Positions 7,797-16,904 are shown, numbered from the stretch's first letter. The stretch: 32,060 bases of DNA from JAAYYM01 sp035271065 (GCA_035271065.1 DATESB010000164.1:1-32060); one strand, 5' to 3'. Notes: generated by a model not told the origin, from the sequence alone. Program-made: numbers and translations.

Positions 7797-8480
7797 CTAA
7801 TTCAATATCAGTTCATCCACTGTGACGAAATCGTAGCCTTCATTTAGCAGGTATTCCACGATACATCGCGTTGCATCCACAGTTTCTTCGTAATAATCAT
7901 GCAATAGTATTATATCATTTTCCTTCACATTATCCACTACTTTATAATATGCTTTCTGTGTATCCTGCTCTAGCCAATCTAACGTATCAAGCGTCCATAA
8001 AACCGGTAACAAGTCGGTACAGTTATCAAGACTTTTCTTCCACTCTCCAAATGGCGGTCTGAAGAAATCCGGCTCCCAGCCAAGCACACGCCGGATTTCA
8101 TTGTTTGTCTTCTCTAGTTCCTCACAGGCATCATCACCGCGCAGCGTACTCAAATCCACATGACTGTAAGTATGATTGCCAATCATATGTCCCTCTGCAT
8201 CAATCCTCTTGATGATATCTTCTCTGCCCTCAATATTCTTCCCCATAACAAAAAAAGATGCCTTCACATCATGCTCCAGCAATATATCCAATATTTCCTC
8301 TGTATATTTGGGATGAGGTCCGTCATCAAACGTAAGCGCAACTCTGGGTGCACATTCATTTGGCTCCTGTAAATGAGAAAATACCGAAACTGCTTCCCCT
8401 CGTGATTGATAAATACGATATACACAGGCTCCTGCAAGAAGATTCAGAATACACAGTAAAATGCAGCACTTCTTTAACAA
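7797..8480 (-). CDS. Polysaccharide deacetylase (NodB domain), membrane-anchored
   Basis: Carbohydrate esterase family 4 enzymes remove acetyl groups from N-acetylated sugars in peptidoglycan, chitin or related polymers. An N-terminal hydrophobic segment (residues about 4-22, CCILLCILNLLAGACVY) acts as a signal anchor, so the enzyme probably works outside the membrane. The NodB domain shows motif 1 TFDDGP (50-55), motif 2 NHTYSH with metal ligands H103 and H107, motif 3 RPPFG (141-145), motif 4 around WTLDTLDW, and motif 5 ILLHD. All catalytic and metal ligands are present. The start is a TTG at 8480, nine bases after GGAGAGG; an in-frame stop lies two codons further upstream, so no ATG start is possible. 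The substrate is not readable from sequence; peptidoglycan is the default guess. Confidence 0.92.
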   Translation of the reverse strand: MLKKCCILLCILNLLAGACVYRIYQSRGEAVSVFSHLQEPNECAPRVALTFDDGPHPKYTEEILDILLEHDVKASFFVMGKNIEGREDIIKRIDAEGHMIGNHTYSHVDLSTLRGDDACEELEKTNNEIRRVLGWEPDFFRPPFGEWKKSLDNCTDLLPVLWTLDTLDWLEQDTQKAYYKVVDNVKENDIILLHDYYEETVDATRCIVEYLLNEGYDFVTVDELILN

Positions 8481-8538
8481 AGCAATTTACCTCTCCATGA
8501 AGTACTCTGTTCATTCTATGCCCTCACAAATCAAAATA

Positions 8539-10026
8539 TTAGGGTTCTTTCGGCTTCGGAAATGTTAGGGCCGCCACATAGTCGTCCCCAAAATCCTTTT
8601 GTAATGCAAGATTGAACTCTTTTGTGACATTCCGTATCATCTCAAGTTCTTTAATCGGTTCCTCGTCATGACACGCATACCGAACTGTTCCTTGCAGAGA
8701 TGTATTTCCAACTGCAACAATTCTGTCATTTAACTCCTTCGGGAACAAACCGATTCTAATCGCTTTTTCAACATTCAAATAATGTCCAAACCCACCAGCT
8801 AAATAAATATGACTGATATCGTCATAGGATATCCTATATTCCTTCACCAACGATTGAATTCCTACACAGGTTGCCGCCTTTGCCACCTGCAAATCGCGAA
8901 TATCTGCCTGACGCAGTAATTCTCCGTTTACTTCATAACCCTTTTCAAAATAAGGTTCTTGTAGCAGACCGGTATGGTCAATGATGCCTTCATCCAACAA
9001 ATCCGCAACCACCGAAATCAAATCAGAACCTTTCATATCTAGTCCAAATTTGCCTTCAAACGCAGGTCCTGCTGCCGTTGCCGTACATAAAATTCGCTCT
9101 CTGTTTCCAAGGGCAAGCTCACCGTTTGTGCCAAGGTCGATTAACATGTTGATTTCATCCTCTTCACCAAATCCCATTTCATACAATCCGGCTACAATGT
9201 CTGCACCCACAAATGCAGAAATACCCGGCAGTATGACTATTGGTAAATAGAATAACTCTTTAGAAATAAAGCGTTGTCGTGACAACGTAACCGGCTTAAA
9301 CGGATATTGACCAAGCGAGTCGCAAGCATAGCCCAACAATATGTGAAGCATGGTTGTGTTTCCCGCAAGATAGATACCCCGCAATTCTCCGGGACTAATA
9401 CTTTCTGCTTCTGCCAGCTTCACTAAATTCTCTCGTATCACCTCTTTAACAGAATGTTTCAATTCATCGCCTAAGCCATTTGCATCAGCCTTAATACGAG
9501 AAATAACATCTGCACCGTATTTACGCTGCGGATTAAGTGCTCCGCATGAATGAAGTACCTTTCCCTGATTGGTATCAATCAACTGCATTCCGATTGTTGT
9601 TGTACCGAGATCAATTGCTACCGCATAGTTTTTTTCCCCGCGTTGAACATTTTCATTTGTAATCATGGATGTCTTTTCTGTTCGGGTTTCTCCGGCATTT
9701 TCCATAGACTCTGCTTGTTGACGTTTCAATTCATCATCTATGAACGTTAATTGCACCACACAATCTTCCATAGGTCTGGCCATACATGCCAGTCTGACTC
9801 CTGACTCTATTTCCTCTGCAGTAAATAACTGCGTATCAATCATAGACGGCATGACAGCTCCGTCCAGCATCCTGATTCTGCATTTACCGCATACACCGTG
9901 GATACCACAAATATCCGGCATTTCAAGCCCTTCTCGCTGCAAGACACCAAGAATCGTTTCTCCATGCAAAACAGAGAGTGTCGCTACGTTCTCGCCACTC
10001 TCTCTTATAATTATCATCTCAGACAA
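8539..10026 (-). CDS. 2Fe-2S ferredoxin-ASKHA domain protein (RACo-like)
   Basis: An N-terminal plant-type ferredoxin domain has cluster ligands C40, C46, C49 and C81 (CGIHGVCGKC ... LAC). After a short linker an ASKHA-fold ATPase domain starts near residue 133 with AVAIDLGTTTIGMQL and contains AGNTTMLHILLG, LIDLGTNGEL, TAAGPAFEG and IYLAGGFGHYLN. This is the architecture of reductive activators of corrinoid proteins (RACo and relatives, DUF4445 type), which use ATP to re-reduce inactive Co(II) to Co(I). At 495 residues it is shorter than the roughly 600-residue forms. No corrinoid protein or methyltransferase is encoded nearby, so its partner is unknown. The TTG at 10026 is preferred because AGGA lies eight bases before it; an ATG three codons on (10017) has no well-placed site. 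It overlaps the DUF4250 stop. Confidence 0.88.
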   Translation of the reverse strand: MSEMIIIRESGENVATLSVLHGETILGVLQREGLEMPDICGIHGVCGKCRIRMLDGAVMPSMIDTQLFTAEEIESGVRLACMARPMEDCVVQLTFIDDELKRQQAESMENAGETRTEKTSMITNENVQRGEKNYAVAIDLGTTTIGMQLIDTNQGKVLHSCGALNPQRKYGADVISRIKADANGLGDELKHSVKEVIRENLVKLAEAESISPGELRGIYLAGNTTMLHILLGYACDSLGQYPFKPVTLSRQRFISKELFYLPIVILPGISAFVGADIVAGLYEMGFGEEDEINMLIDLGTNGELALGNRERILCTATAAGPAFEGKFGLDMKGSDLISVVADLLDEGIIDHTGLLQEPYFEKGYEVNGELLRQADIRDLQVAKAATCVGIQSLVKEYRISYDDISHIYLAGGFGHYLNVEKAIRIGLFPKELNDRIVAVGNTSLQGTVRYACHDEEPIKELEMIRNVTKEFNLALQKDFGDDYVAALTFPKPKEP

Positions 10027-10192
10027 ATTGATTGTCCTTTACACTATATTCGTATTGAATTGTACGAAGTTTTTCGATGATTTCTTCCTGATTTACATCC
10101 ATGTCCTCACACAACTCCTCCAAACTGCCATAATAATCCCGCAGTTTCAAATTCAGAAAACTAAGTAACATCATAGGGTCATTTGGTATCAT
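10019..10192 (-). CDS. DUF4250 domain protein, 57 residues
   Basis: A small protein beginning MIPNDPMMLLSFLNLKLRDYY when read in two parts (MIPNDPMMLLSFLN, LKLRDYYGSLEELCEDM) and ending VKDNQFV. From memory this matches the DUF4250 family, short Clostridial proteins of unknown role with a helix-turn-helix-like 'SLEELCEDMDVNQEEIIEKL' motif. Its ATG overlaps the stop of the LacI-type gene as ATGA, and the GGAGGTTGGCA ribosome binding site is inside lacI. Its own TGA overlaps the start of the ferredoxin-ASKHA gene. This arrangement suggests translational coupling of three genes. Confidence 0.82.
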   Translation of the reverse strand: MIPNDPMMLLSFLNLKLRDYYGSLEELCEDMDVNQEEIIEKLRTIQYEYSVKDNQFV

Positions 10193-11202
10193 ATTGCCAA
10201 CCTCCGCACACTGTCATGATATACAATATGGCCGGTAACCACCTGTACTCCTTTATAATACTTCTCACTGTGTATCTTCTTGATTAAGGTTTTCACACAA
10301 GTCTCAGCCATACGGTGCATGCCTACTTCATAGGTCGTTACCATATCCTGCACAGAATCCTCACGTGCATAATTATCATAGCCTACAACTGAAACATCGT
10401 CAGGCACTGTAAGCCCCATGCCCTTCAGTTTGTTGATGACACGATACGCAATGACATCACAGTTACATGCAAATGCAGTCGGCATATCCTCCGGTAATTC
10501 GATTTCCAATAACTTTCCGTTATTCTGTTCACGATCCGGAATCACCCATTTCGGGTTCGGTGTAATTCCAACTTCCATTAATGCCTTCATATATCCAAGA
10601 TAGCGGTCTGTAATACTGCTTGTTGCCAAAATAGTTCCAACAAATGCAATCTTAGTATGTCCCATTTCAATCAAATAATTGGTCAAACGGTACATTCCGT
10701 GAAATCCATCCGAAATAACCGTATCACAATCAGATTGTCCCATATAATAGTCTAAGAACATCGTTTTCACATTGGCACTTTGCGAAATCATTTCTGTATA
10801 TTCATTCTTAGCCTGCCCCAATACAATCACGCCGTCTACTTTCTTATCTTTGATCATATTTGGTACCACACAATTGTTTTCATCCGCTTCAGATATCAAT
10901 TCCAGAATTCCATAATAACCTTTACCTGACATCACATTCAGCAAATGCTCATACATGCCCCAGTAAAATGTATTACTTCCGGCAAATCGTTGTGGCAGAA
11001 GCACCCCTAAATTACCGGTACCTCCTGCTCTGTTCTGTTTTGCAGCAGAGGGCGAAATATAGCCCAGTTCATTTGCAACTGCTTCTATCTTTTCTTGTAC
11101 TTCTTCACTGACTCCGCCTTTTCCTGCCAATGCTTTTGATACAGAAACCGTACTGACACCCACCACTCGCGCAATATCTGCCAGTTTTACCGCTTTAGCC
11201 AT
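10189..11202 (-). CDS. LacI-family transcriptional regulator
   Basis: A 337-residue sugar-responsive repressor. The N-terminal helix-turn-helix (residues about 6-28, LADIARVVGVSTVSVSKAL) and hinge helix region (GGVSEEVQEKIEAVANELGY) are followed by a periplasmic-binding-protein-like ligand domain with VDGVIVLG, FVGTILATSSITDRYLGY and DVSVVGYDN. The hinge normally has a Leu that inserts into the minor groove; here the segment runs NELGYISPSAAKQNRAG. The gene starts 12 bases after the beta-mannosidase stop, and its GGAGG site overlaps that stop region. By context it probably controls the GH2 gene promoter at 13763-13791 in response to mannosides or breakdown products, which is inference. Confidence 0.94.
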   Translation of the reverse strand: MAKAVKLADIARVVGVSTVSVSKALAGKGGVSEEVQEKIEAVANELGYISPSAAKQNRAGGTGNLGVLLPQRFAGSNTFYWGMYEHLLNVMSGKGYYGILELISEADENNCVVPNMIKDKKVDGVIVLGQAKNEYTEMISQSANVKTMFLDYYMGQSDCDTVISDGFHGMYRLTNYLIEMGHTKIAFVGTILATSSITDRYLGYMKALMEVGITPNPKWVIPDREQNNGKLLEIELPEDMPTAFACNCDVIAYRVINKLKGMGLTVPDDVSVVGYDNYAREDSVQDMVTTYEVGMHRMAETCVKTLIKKIHSEKYYKGVQVVTGHIVYHDSVRRLAI

Positions 11203-11214
11203 TTTCTTTTCCTC

Positions 11215-13707
11215 CTAATACGTATCACTTAAGGACCGTATCACCAGCTGCTGTTCCAAATCCCAGCCACTCTGTATCGGCAGCGCATCAAGCGACGGAT
11301 ATCTGATTTCAGATTTCTTTAATATAATCGCTTTTTCACGTTTGCTTGACATATGAAAATAGTTCTCACTAAACACTGCATCAGCCTGTTTCAAATCCAG
11401 TTCCACAAATGCCACAAGCGAACTGCTCATCATACGGATGACATATTCATCCGACACATCAATAATCGAATAAGCAATTGAAGTCTTCTCTAATTGCAAA
11501 TGTTTATATGGTACAAAGGTTTCTATTTCAGAGGTCAGATTTTCATCCTCATCTTCAAATGTTGCTTCTACAAATACACTGTCTTCTCTTCCCAATACCA
11601 ACTCTTCAAAGTCCACTTCACAGACGCATTCAACCGAAAATGGAGCAACTTCTACCTCATAGGTTTCTTCGAACAACACGCCAAAGGTCATGGTCTGTAA
11701 TCTGACAGCCACCTTACGCTTTGCAGGTTTCATTGTTTCATTTTGAATATAGGCTGCCACAATTGTACCCGTTCTCATCAAAGAACCTGCAACCGGCGCA
11801 AAGAAATTCTTTGCCATGTATTGCAGTGGCTTCCATCTTCCAAAATAATCAATACTTGCCCAAGATGCTACAGGCCAACTGTCATTGATCTGCCAGTAAA
11901 GCGCACCCATACAACGTCCGCGGTTTCTTCTCCAGTGCTCTACACCGTATTTCACCGCCATACCCTGCAATATCTGTGTCACATAGAGCAGGTCTTCAAA
12001 ATTCTGCGGATACAAAAAGTTCTCCGATAAATAATAAAGCAGTTTTCCGTTTGCTGCCTCATTCTTTTGATGACTATCCATTACCTTTGAAAAGATATTT
12101 CTGTCGCTCTCTTCTGTAAATGTCTTAATCGTCTTAATGGACGGAAATGACTGAAAACCAAACTCTGAACAGAATCTGAAATAGTGATTTCGATAGTCCG
12201 TAAATGGTTTCGAGCCATGCCATACATCCCAATAATGGCAATCTCCGCGATTTTCATCACTTGGATTGTCAAAACCGCCACCTGATGACGGAGAAGACGG
12301 CCAGTAAATTCTTTGCTTGTCTGCTTCCAAAACTGCCTTTGGAAGTATCTCCTCAAACTGTTTGATATAATCCTTTCGCAGTGCATCTGAATGCTCTGCT
12401 ACATCCGGCCAGCCAACCCAAGCACTCTCATTTTCGTTGTTTCCACACCAAAGTCCCAAAGACGCATGATGACGCAACCGCTTTACATTATCGGTTGCCT
12501 CTGCTGCAATATTCTTCGCAAAATCATCCGTAACTTCATAAACGTTACATGCAAACATCAAATCCTGCCATACAACCAATCCGTATTCATCGCACAAATC
12601 ATAGAAATCATCAGACGGATAATAGCCACCGCCCCACACCCTGATGGTGTTGAAATTCGAACGAACACAGGCTTTGAGCAGATAATCAATCTTCTTCTTT
12701 GTAATGAAGGAATAAATCGTGTCTTCCGGTATATAATTTCCGCCCATGGCAAAGAACTTAACGCCATTACACATAAAGCAGAACTCATTGCCCCATTCAT
12801 CCTTTTCCATGCTGACTGTCAGTGTACGCAGTCCAAGTCGGTAGGATTTGGCATCCCACTGATTACCCATTTCATCCAGCGCAAATACTGTCAGCGTATA
12901 GAGTGGCTGACTTCCGAGACCATTCGGCCACCAAAGTTGCGGGCTATCGATTTCTATGAGAATATGTGCTTCTGTCTTGTCCAGTTCCTGTGAAAATGCA
13001 AGGATTTTACCGTCCGGCGTTTCCAGTTCCGCATGGATAATGTATTCGTTTTTACGAAAGACTTCTGCCTCAACATTCACTTCCAACATCACTTTATTCG
13101 GTTCATGATGCTGCAATATTTCAACATCCTTCAGGCGAACAAGTGAATAGCCAATCAAACTGATATTACGCCAAATTCCAAGGTCCGGAATCTGTGCACC
13201 CCAATCCCAGCCAAACATACAGTGTGCCTTACGCATAAACTGATTGCCCTTCATGCAGCCTGTCGGCACATAAGAAATATTCTTACCCACTGCGGTACGG
13301 TAAGACTCTATATAAGTAATGGGTGCTGTAAATTCAATATTAATAAAATTGATACCCGGACGTAGGAAATTCTTCACATCAAATATCCATGTACGATGCA
13401 TATTCGTTGTTCTGCCAACGTACATATCATTGATATAAATCTTTGCCATTGTATCAATTCCTTCGCATACAAGACGTATTCTCTCCTGCTCAACCAGTTC
13501 AGGCAGTACCTCAAACTCCCGATAAAAAAAATAGTCCTTACGGAAAAGTTCGCGTGCCTTGTATTCGTTCAGACGATAGAACGGATCCTCAATTCTTCTC
13601 TGTAATAAAAGGGTAGACATGACTGAGCCGGGAATTACCGCATCAAGGTATTTCTCTGTGCCCTTCTCATTCATCACCCAGTTGCCGTTCAATGTTTGAT
13701 GTATCAT
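11215..13707 (-). CDS. Glycoside hydrolase family 2, beta-mannosidase-type
   Basis: An 830-residue cytoplasmic enzyme predicted to release mannose from the non-reducing ends of beta-mannosides. Domains in order: N-terminal jelly-roll sugar-binding domain (about 1-180), immunoglobulin-like sandwich (about 190-300), TIM barrel (about 305-610) and C-terminal beta domains. Catalytic acid/base is E425 in CGNNENESAW and the nucleophile is E515 in FCSEFGFQSFPS. The barrel also shows NFNTIRVWGGGYYPSDDFYDLCDE in two conserved parts (NTIRVWGGG, DDFYDLCDE) and the end-of-barrel segment GALYWQINDSWPVASWASID, all typical of beta-mannosidase rather than beta-galactosidase. No signal peptide is present. ATG at 13707 is chosen because GGAGG lies eight bases upstream. 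Oligosaccharide import must come from genes outside the window. Confidence 0.93.
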   Translation of the reverse strand: MIHQTLNGNWVMNEKGTEKYLDAVIPGSVMSTLLLQRRIEDPFYRLNEYKARELFRKDYFFYREFEVLPELVEQERIRLVCEGIDTMAKIYINDMYVGRTTNMHRTWIFDVKNFLRPGINFINIEFTAPITYIESYRTAVGKNISYVPTGCMKGNQFMRKAHCMFGWDWGAQIPDLGIWRNISLIGYSLVRLKDVEILQHHEPNKVMLEVNVEAEVFRKNEYIIHAELETPDGKILAFSQELDKTEAHILIEIDSPQLWWPNGLGSQPLYTLTVFALDEMGNQWDAKSYRLGLRTLTVSMEKDEWGNEFCFMCNGVKFFAMGGNYIPEDTIYSFITKKKIDYLLKACVRSNFNTIRVWGGGYYPSDDFYDLCDEYGLVVWQDLMFACNVYEVTDDFAKNIAAEATDNVKRLRHHASLGLWCGNNENESAWVGWPDVAEHSDALRKDYIKQFEEILPKAVLEADKQRIYWPSSPSSGGGFDNPSDENRGDCHYWDVWHGSKPFTDYRNHYFRFCSEFGFQSFPSIKTIKTFTEESDRNIFSKVMDSHQKNEAANGKLLYYLSENFLYPQNFEDLLYVTQILQGMAVKYGVEHWRRNRGRCMGALYWQINDSWPVASWASIDYFGRWKPLQYMAKNFFAPVAGSLMRTGTIVAAYIQNETMKPAKRKVAVRLQTMTFGVLFEETYEVEVAPFSVECVCEVDFEELVLGREDSVFVEATFEDEDENLTSEIETFVPYKHLQLEKTSIAYSIIDVSDEYVIRMMSSSLVAFVELDLKQADAVFSENYFHMSSKREKAIILKKSEIRYPSLDALPIQSGWDLEQQLVIRSLSDTY

Positions 13708-13722
13708 GAACTTTTCCTCCAA

Positions 13723-13744
13723 ACTTAACGTGTGCAATTTAAGT
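13723..13744. promoter_or_regulatory. Inverted repeat, candidate operator for the LacI-type regulator
   Basis: ACTTAA (13723-13728) and TTAAGT (13739-13744) flank a 10-base centre (cgtgtgcaat). The 22-bp size suits a LacI-family dimer. It lies between the GH2 promoter and the ribosome binding site, about 12-33 bases after the expected transcription start, where a bound repressor would block transcription. The link to the encoded LacI protein is inferred. Confidence 0.45.
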
Positions 13745-13762
13745 ATTTTTTAGTCTGTTTTT

Positions 13763-13791
13763 AGTATATTTTAGTCACGGTCTTTTGTCAA
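13763..13791 (-). promoter_or_regulatory. Strong sigma-A promoter of the GH2-lacI-DUF4250-ASKHA unit
   Basis: Minus strand TTGACA (13786-13791, perfect -35), 17 bases, TATACT (13763-13768). Three copies of TTTTAGT (plus strand 13748, 13759 and 13769, spaced 11 and 10 bases) overlap the -10 and start region and may be a helically phased protein site. Confidence 0.8.
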
Positions 13792-13822
13792 CGTATCTCT
13801 TTTGGGTATCAGGTATTCTTTT

Positions 13823-13851
13823 TTCACACACTTTTCACATTTTATTATAAT
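13823..13851 (+). promoter_or_regulatory. Sigma-A-type promoter of the ABC exporter operon
   Basis: TTCACA (13823-13828), 17 bases, TATAAT (13846-13851). It is divergent from the GH2 promoter, with only about 30 bases between the two -35 boxes. Confidence 0.6.
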
Positions 13852-13917
13852 TCTCGACACAAATACCGTTTAACATAGAAAAGTCAATATGTATTATGAA
13901 AAGAAAGGGTGAAGAAG

Positions 13918-14751
13918 TTGATTGAAGTAAGTAATCTTACTAAAAAATACGGCAAACACGAAGCCGTCAAGGACTTAAGTTTCCATGTGGAAAAAGGACA
14001 AATATACGGCTTTTTAGGTCCAAACGGGGCCGGTAAATCTACAACGATGAATGTGATCACAGGTTATCTGTGTGCAACCGAAGGTACGGTAACCGTCAAT
14101 GGTTATGATACCTTTAAAGAACCTGAAAAGGCAAAAGCACAGATTGGTTATCTGCCGGAATTGCCACCACTCTATCCGGATATGACCGTTACAGAATACT
14201 TAAAGTTCGTGGCTAAACTCAAGAAAATCGCCAAATCCGAACGTAAAACAATGATTGACGAAGCTATGGAACTGACCGGTATTACCGATGTCAGCAGTCG
14301 TCTCATCAAAAATCTCTCAAAGGGTTACAAACAACGTGTTGGTCTGGCACAGGCTATTCTCGGTTATCCGGAAGTCATTATATTGGATGAACCCACAGTC
14401 GGACTTGACCCGAAGCAGATTATTGAAATTCGTGATCTCATCAAAAAGTTAGGTGAGAAACACACTGTAATACTTAGTTCTCATATTCTGTCTGAAGTCA
14501 GTGCAGTATGTGACCAGATTATGATTATGAGCCATGGGCAACTTGTTGCTAACGATACGCCCGACAATTTGGCCAATCTTTTATCCGAAAATCATTCAAG
14601 CGAACTGCACATCAAAGGAACACCTGAGCAGCTTGAAAAAGTACGCCAAACGATAGAGGATGCAAAACTTGAAGTTTCTGAGATGAAGGTCGTACATGCT
14701 TCATTAGAAGACGTATTCCTGGAGGTGACATCAGATGATAGCAGTATATAA
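13918..14751 (+). CDS. ABC transporter ATP-binding protein (GldA-like)
   Basis: The nucleotide-binding subunit of an ABC-2 type exporter. Walker A is GPNGAGKST, the Q-loop region reads IGYLPELPPLYPDMTV, the ABC signature is LSKGYKQRVGLAQA, Walker B is VIILDEPTVGLDP, and the H-loop is LSSHIL. A C-terminal extension (about residues 215-277) is typical of exporters of the gliding/antibiotic-resistance type. The TTG at 13918 is preferred: AGGGTG lies six bases upstream and the family N-terminus M-IEVSNLTKKYG results. An in-frame GTG at 13909 overlaps that site. The gene overlaps the permease gene by 17 bases, so the two are translationally coupled. Confidence 0.9.
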   Translation: MIEVSNLTKKYGKHEAVKDLSFHVEKGQIYGFLGPNGAGKSTTMNVITGYLCATEGTVTVNGYDTFKEPEKAKAQIGYLPELPPLYPDMTVTEYLKFVAKLKKIAKSERKTMIDEAMELTGITDVSSRLIKNLSKGYKQRVGLAQAILGYPEVIILDEPTVGLDPKQIIEIRDLIKKLGEKHTVILSSHILSEVSAVCDQIMIMSHGQLVANDTPDNLANLLSENHSSELHIKGTPEQLEKVRQTIEDAKLEVSEMKVVHASLEDVFLEVTSDDSSI

Positions 14752-16849
14752 GAGAGAACTACATGCAATTTTCCATTCCGTCATCGGATATGTATTTATG
14801 GCGGTTATTCTATTCTTTACCGGCCTTTATTTTATGGCTTTTAATCTCACAAACGGCTATCCCTATTTTGCCTATACACTATCCTCCGTTGTCTTTGTCA
14901 CGCTGTTGATGACACCTGTACTTACTATGCGTATTATGACGGAAGACAAGAAACAGAACACAGACCAGTTACTCTATACATCACCGGTCTCACTGCCCAG
15001 AATTATCATTGGAAAGTATGTGTCCTTACTGACCACTTTCCTAATTCCCATGGCAGTTATTTCACTCTATCCGTTAATTTTATCAGCATACGGAAACGTT
15101 GCTTACTTGGAAACGTACAGCGCAATCATTGGCTTTATCGTTTATGGTGCACTTTGTCTTGCAATCGGCATGTTCATCTCCTCCATAACGGAAAATCAGA
15201 TTGTTGCCGCTATACTGACACTTGTTGTCCTCTATATCGGTTATATGATGGACGGTATTACAAGTTTGTTGTTCCAGACTGAAAATATTTTTTCCGACAT
15301 CTTAAACGGCTACAATTTTTATAGCAGACTGAGTAGTTTTTTCTCCGGAACATTTGATTTGAACAGCCTTCTATACTTTATTACAATGACTGCCCTATTT
15401 CTCTATTTCACCTATCAGGTTGTTCAAAAGAAGCGCTGGAGCATGTCTCAAAAGCGTCTGAAACGCGGTGTATTTAACATTGGTTCTATTGTATTGGCAA
15501 TTGTACTGACCGTAGCAGTCAACTATGGTGTGAGTAAGATTCCGCAGGCATATACGATATTTGACGTGACAAATACAGACCTTTACGGAATTTCTGAACA
15601 AACCAAAAATATCGTTTCTGCGCTGGATGAAGATATTACAGTCTATGTATTGGCTTCCGAAAGCAATGCAGACGGTACGGTTTTGAAAACCCTGAATCAA
15701 TACGATGATTTGTCAGAACATATTACAATCGAATACAGAGATCCGTCTCTCTATCCGAATTTTGCTACACAATATTCTGAAGAGGCGCTTGCTGACAGCA
15801 GTATCGTTGTAGAAAGTGCAAAACGCTATAAAGCAATTCCATACAGCGATTTATATGAAACCACCATTGATTACAACACCTATCAGGAGACAACTACCGG
15901 TTATGATGCAGAAGGTCAGTTGACCAGTGCCATTGATTATGTAGCAAGTGATACTATCTCCAAAATGTATATCCTATCCGGACACAACGAATTGGAATTG
16001 CCTGAGAGTTTACAGTCACAGATTGCAAAAGAAAATATTAATACTGAAACCATTAATCTGCTGAATTATGATGCAGTTCCCGAAGATGCAGCATGTCTGT
16101 TTCTGTCTGCTCCGACGGATGACTATTCTGCCGAAGATGCTGAAAAAGTACTGTCCTATCTCCAAAATGGTGGAAGTGCCATTGTCATTTCTTCTTGGAG
16201 TGACAAATCCATGGCAAACTTCAATGCAATCTGGGAAGAATACGGCATTCAACTTGTAAACGGAATTGTAGTAGAAGGTGATGCATCACACTATAGTCAA
16301 AATCCTTATTACTTATTCCCGGATATTGCAGGCGGCACTGTTACATCAACACTTACGAGTGCTGACAGATATGTATTCATGCCATATGCACAAGGCATTA
16401 CCGTCAATGAAAACCTGCGAGATACGCTGACTGTCGAGCAGATATTGACGACCACTGATTCCGCATATGCCAAAATCGATCCAGCCAACATGACCACGTT
16501 TGAAAAGGAAGACGGAGATATTGACGGTCCGTTTGCACTGGGCGTCTATGCAACAGAAGCAGTCGGTGAAAAACAGACACAGCTCCTCTACCTGACTACA
16601 GAAAACTTCATTTCCGAATCCGCAAATGAAACCGTGGCCGGTGGAAATTACGAACTGCTGATGAATGCCGCAAGTAAAATGGTACAGCATGAAACAAGCG
16701 TATCTATCCCTGCAAAGAGTTATGAGGTTGAATATCTGACTGTTCCCTATGTTGATGCTCTGCTTTGGGGACTTGCAACAATGCTGATACTTCCTATCGG
16801 ATTAATCATATTCGGTATTGTTGTCTGGGCCAGAAGGCGAAAACGCTAG
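14735..16849 (+). CDS. ABC-2 permease fused to GldG-like auxiliary domain (GldF-GldG type)
   Basis: A 704-residue fusion. Residues about 1-230 are an ABC-2 permease with six hydrophobic helices, including the conserved MTPVLTMRIMTEDKKQNTDQLLYTSPVS as two blocks (TPVLTMRIMTEDKKQ, TDQLLYTSPVS). A connecting helix near residues 247-266 (VFNIGSIVLAIVLTVAVNY) leads into a large extracytoplasmic domain of about 400 residues. This domain has GldG/ABC_transp_aux features: TVYVLAS, ITIEYRDPSLYPNF, and the glutamine-amidotransferase-like DAACLFLSAPTDDYSAEDAEKVLSYLQNGGSAIV (two parts: ACLFLSAPTDD, EKVLSYLQNGGSAIV). A final helix (about 675-698) is followed by RRRKR. In Bacteroidetes, gldA, gldF and gldG are separate genes linked to gliding; fused forms occur in Clostridia with unknown substrate. 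A terminator follows at 16905. Confidence 0.85.
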   Translation: MIAVYKRELHAIFHSVIGYVFMAVILFFTGLYFMAFNLTNGYPYFAYTLSSVVFVTLLMTPVLTMRIMTEDKKQNTDQLLYTSPVSLPRIIIGKYVSLLTTFLIPMAVISLYPLILSAYGNVAYLETYSAIIGFIVYGALCLAIGMFISSITENQIVAAILTLVVLYIGYMMDGITSLLFQTENIFSDILNGYNFYSRLSSFFSGTFDLNSLLYFITMTALFLYFTYQVVQKKRWSMSQKRLKRGVFNIGSIVLAIVLTVAVNYGVSKIPQAYTIFDVTNTDLYGISEQTKNIVSALDEDITVYVLASESNADGTVLKTLNQYDDLSEHITIEYRDPSLYPNFATQYSEEALADSSIVVESAKRYKAIPYSDLYETTIDYNTYQETTTGYDAEGQLTSAIDYVASDTISKMYILSGHNELELPESLQSQIAKENINTETINLLNYDAVPEDAACLFLSAPTDDYSAEDAEKVLSYLQNGGSAIVISSWSDKSMANFNAIWEEYGIQLVNGIVVEGDASHYSQNPYYLFPDIAGGTVTSTLTSADRYVFMPYAQGITVNENLRDTLTVEQILTTTDSAYAKIDPANMTTFEKEDGDIDGPFALGVYATEAVGEKQTQLLYLTTENFISESANETVAGGNYELLMNAASKMVQHETSVSIPAKSYEVEYLTVPYVDALLWGLATMLILPIGLIIFGIVVWARRRKR

Positions 16850-16904
16850 ATAGAACCAAAAAAAACTGAACAGGAATCTTCATTATATTTGAATATAGTA
16901 TCAA

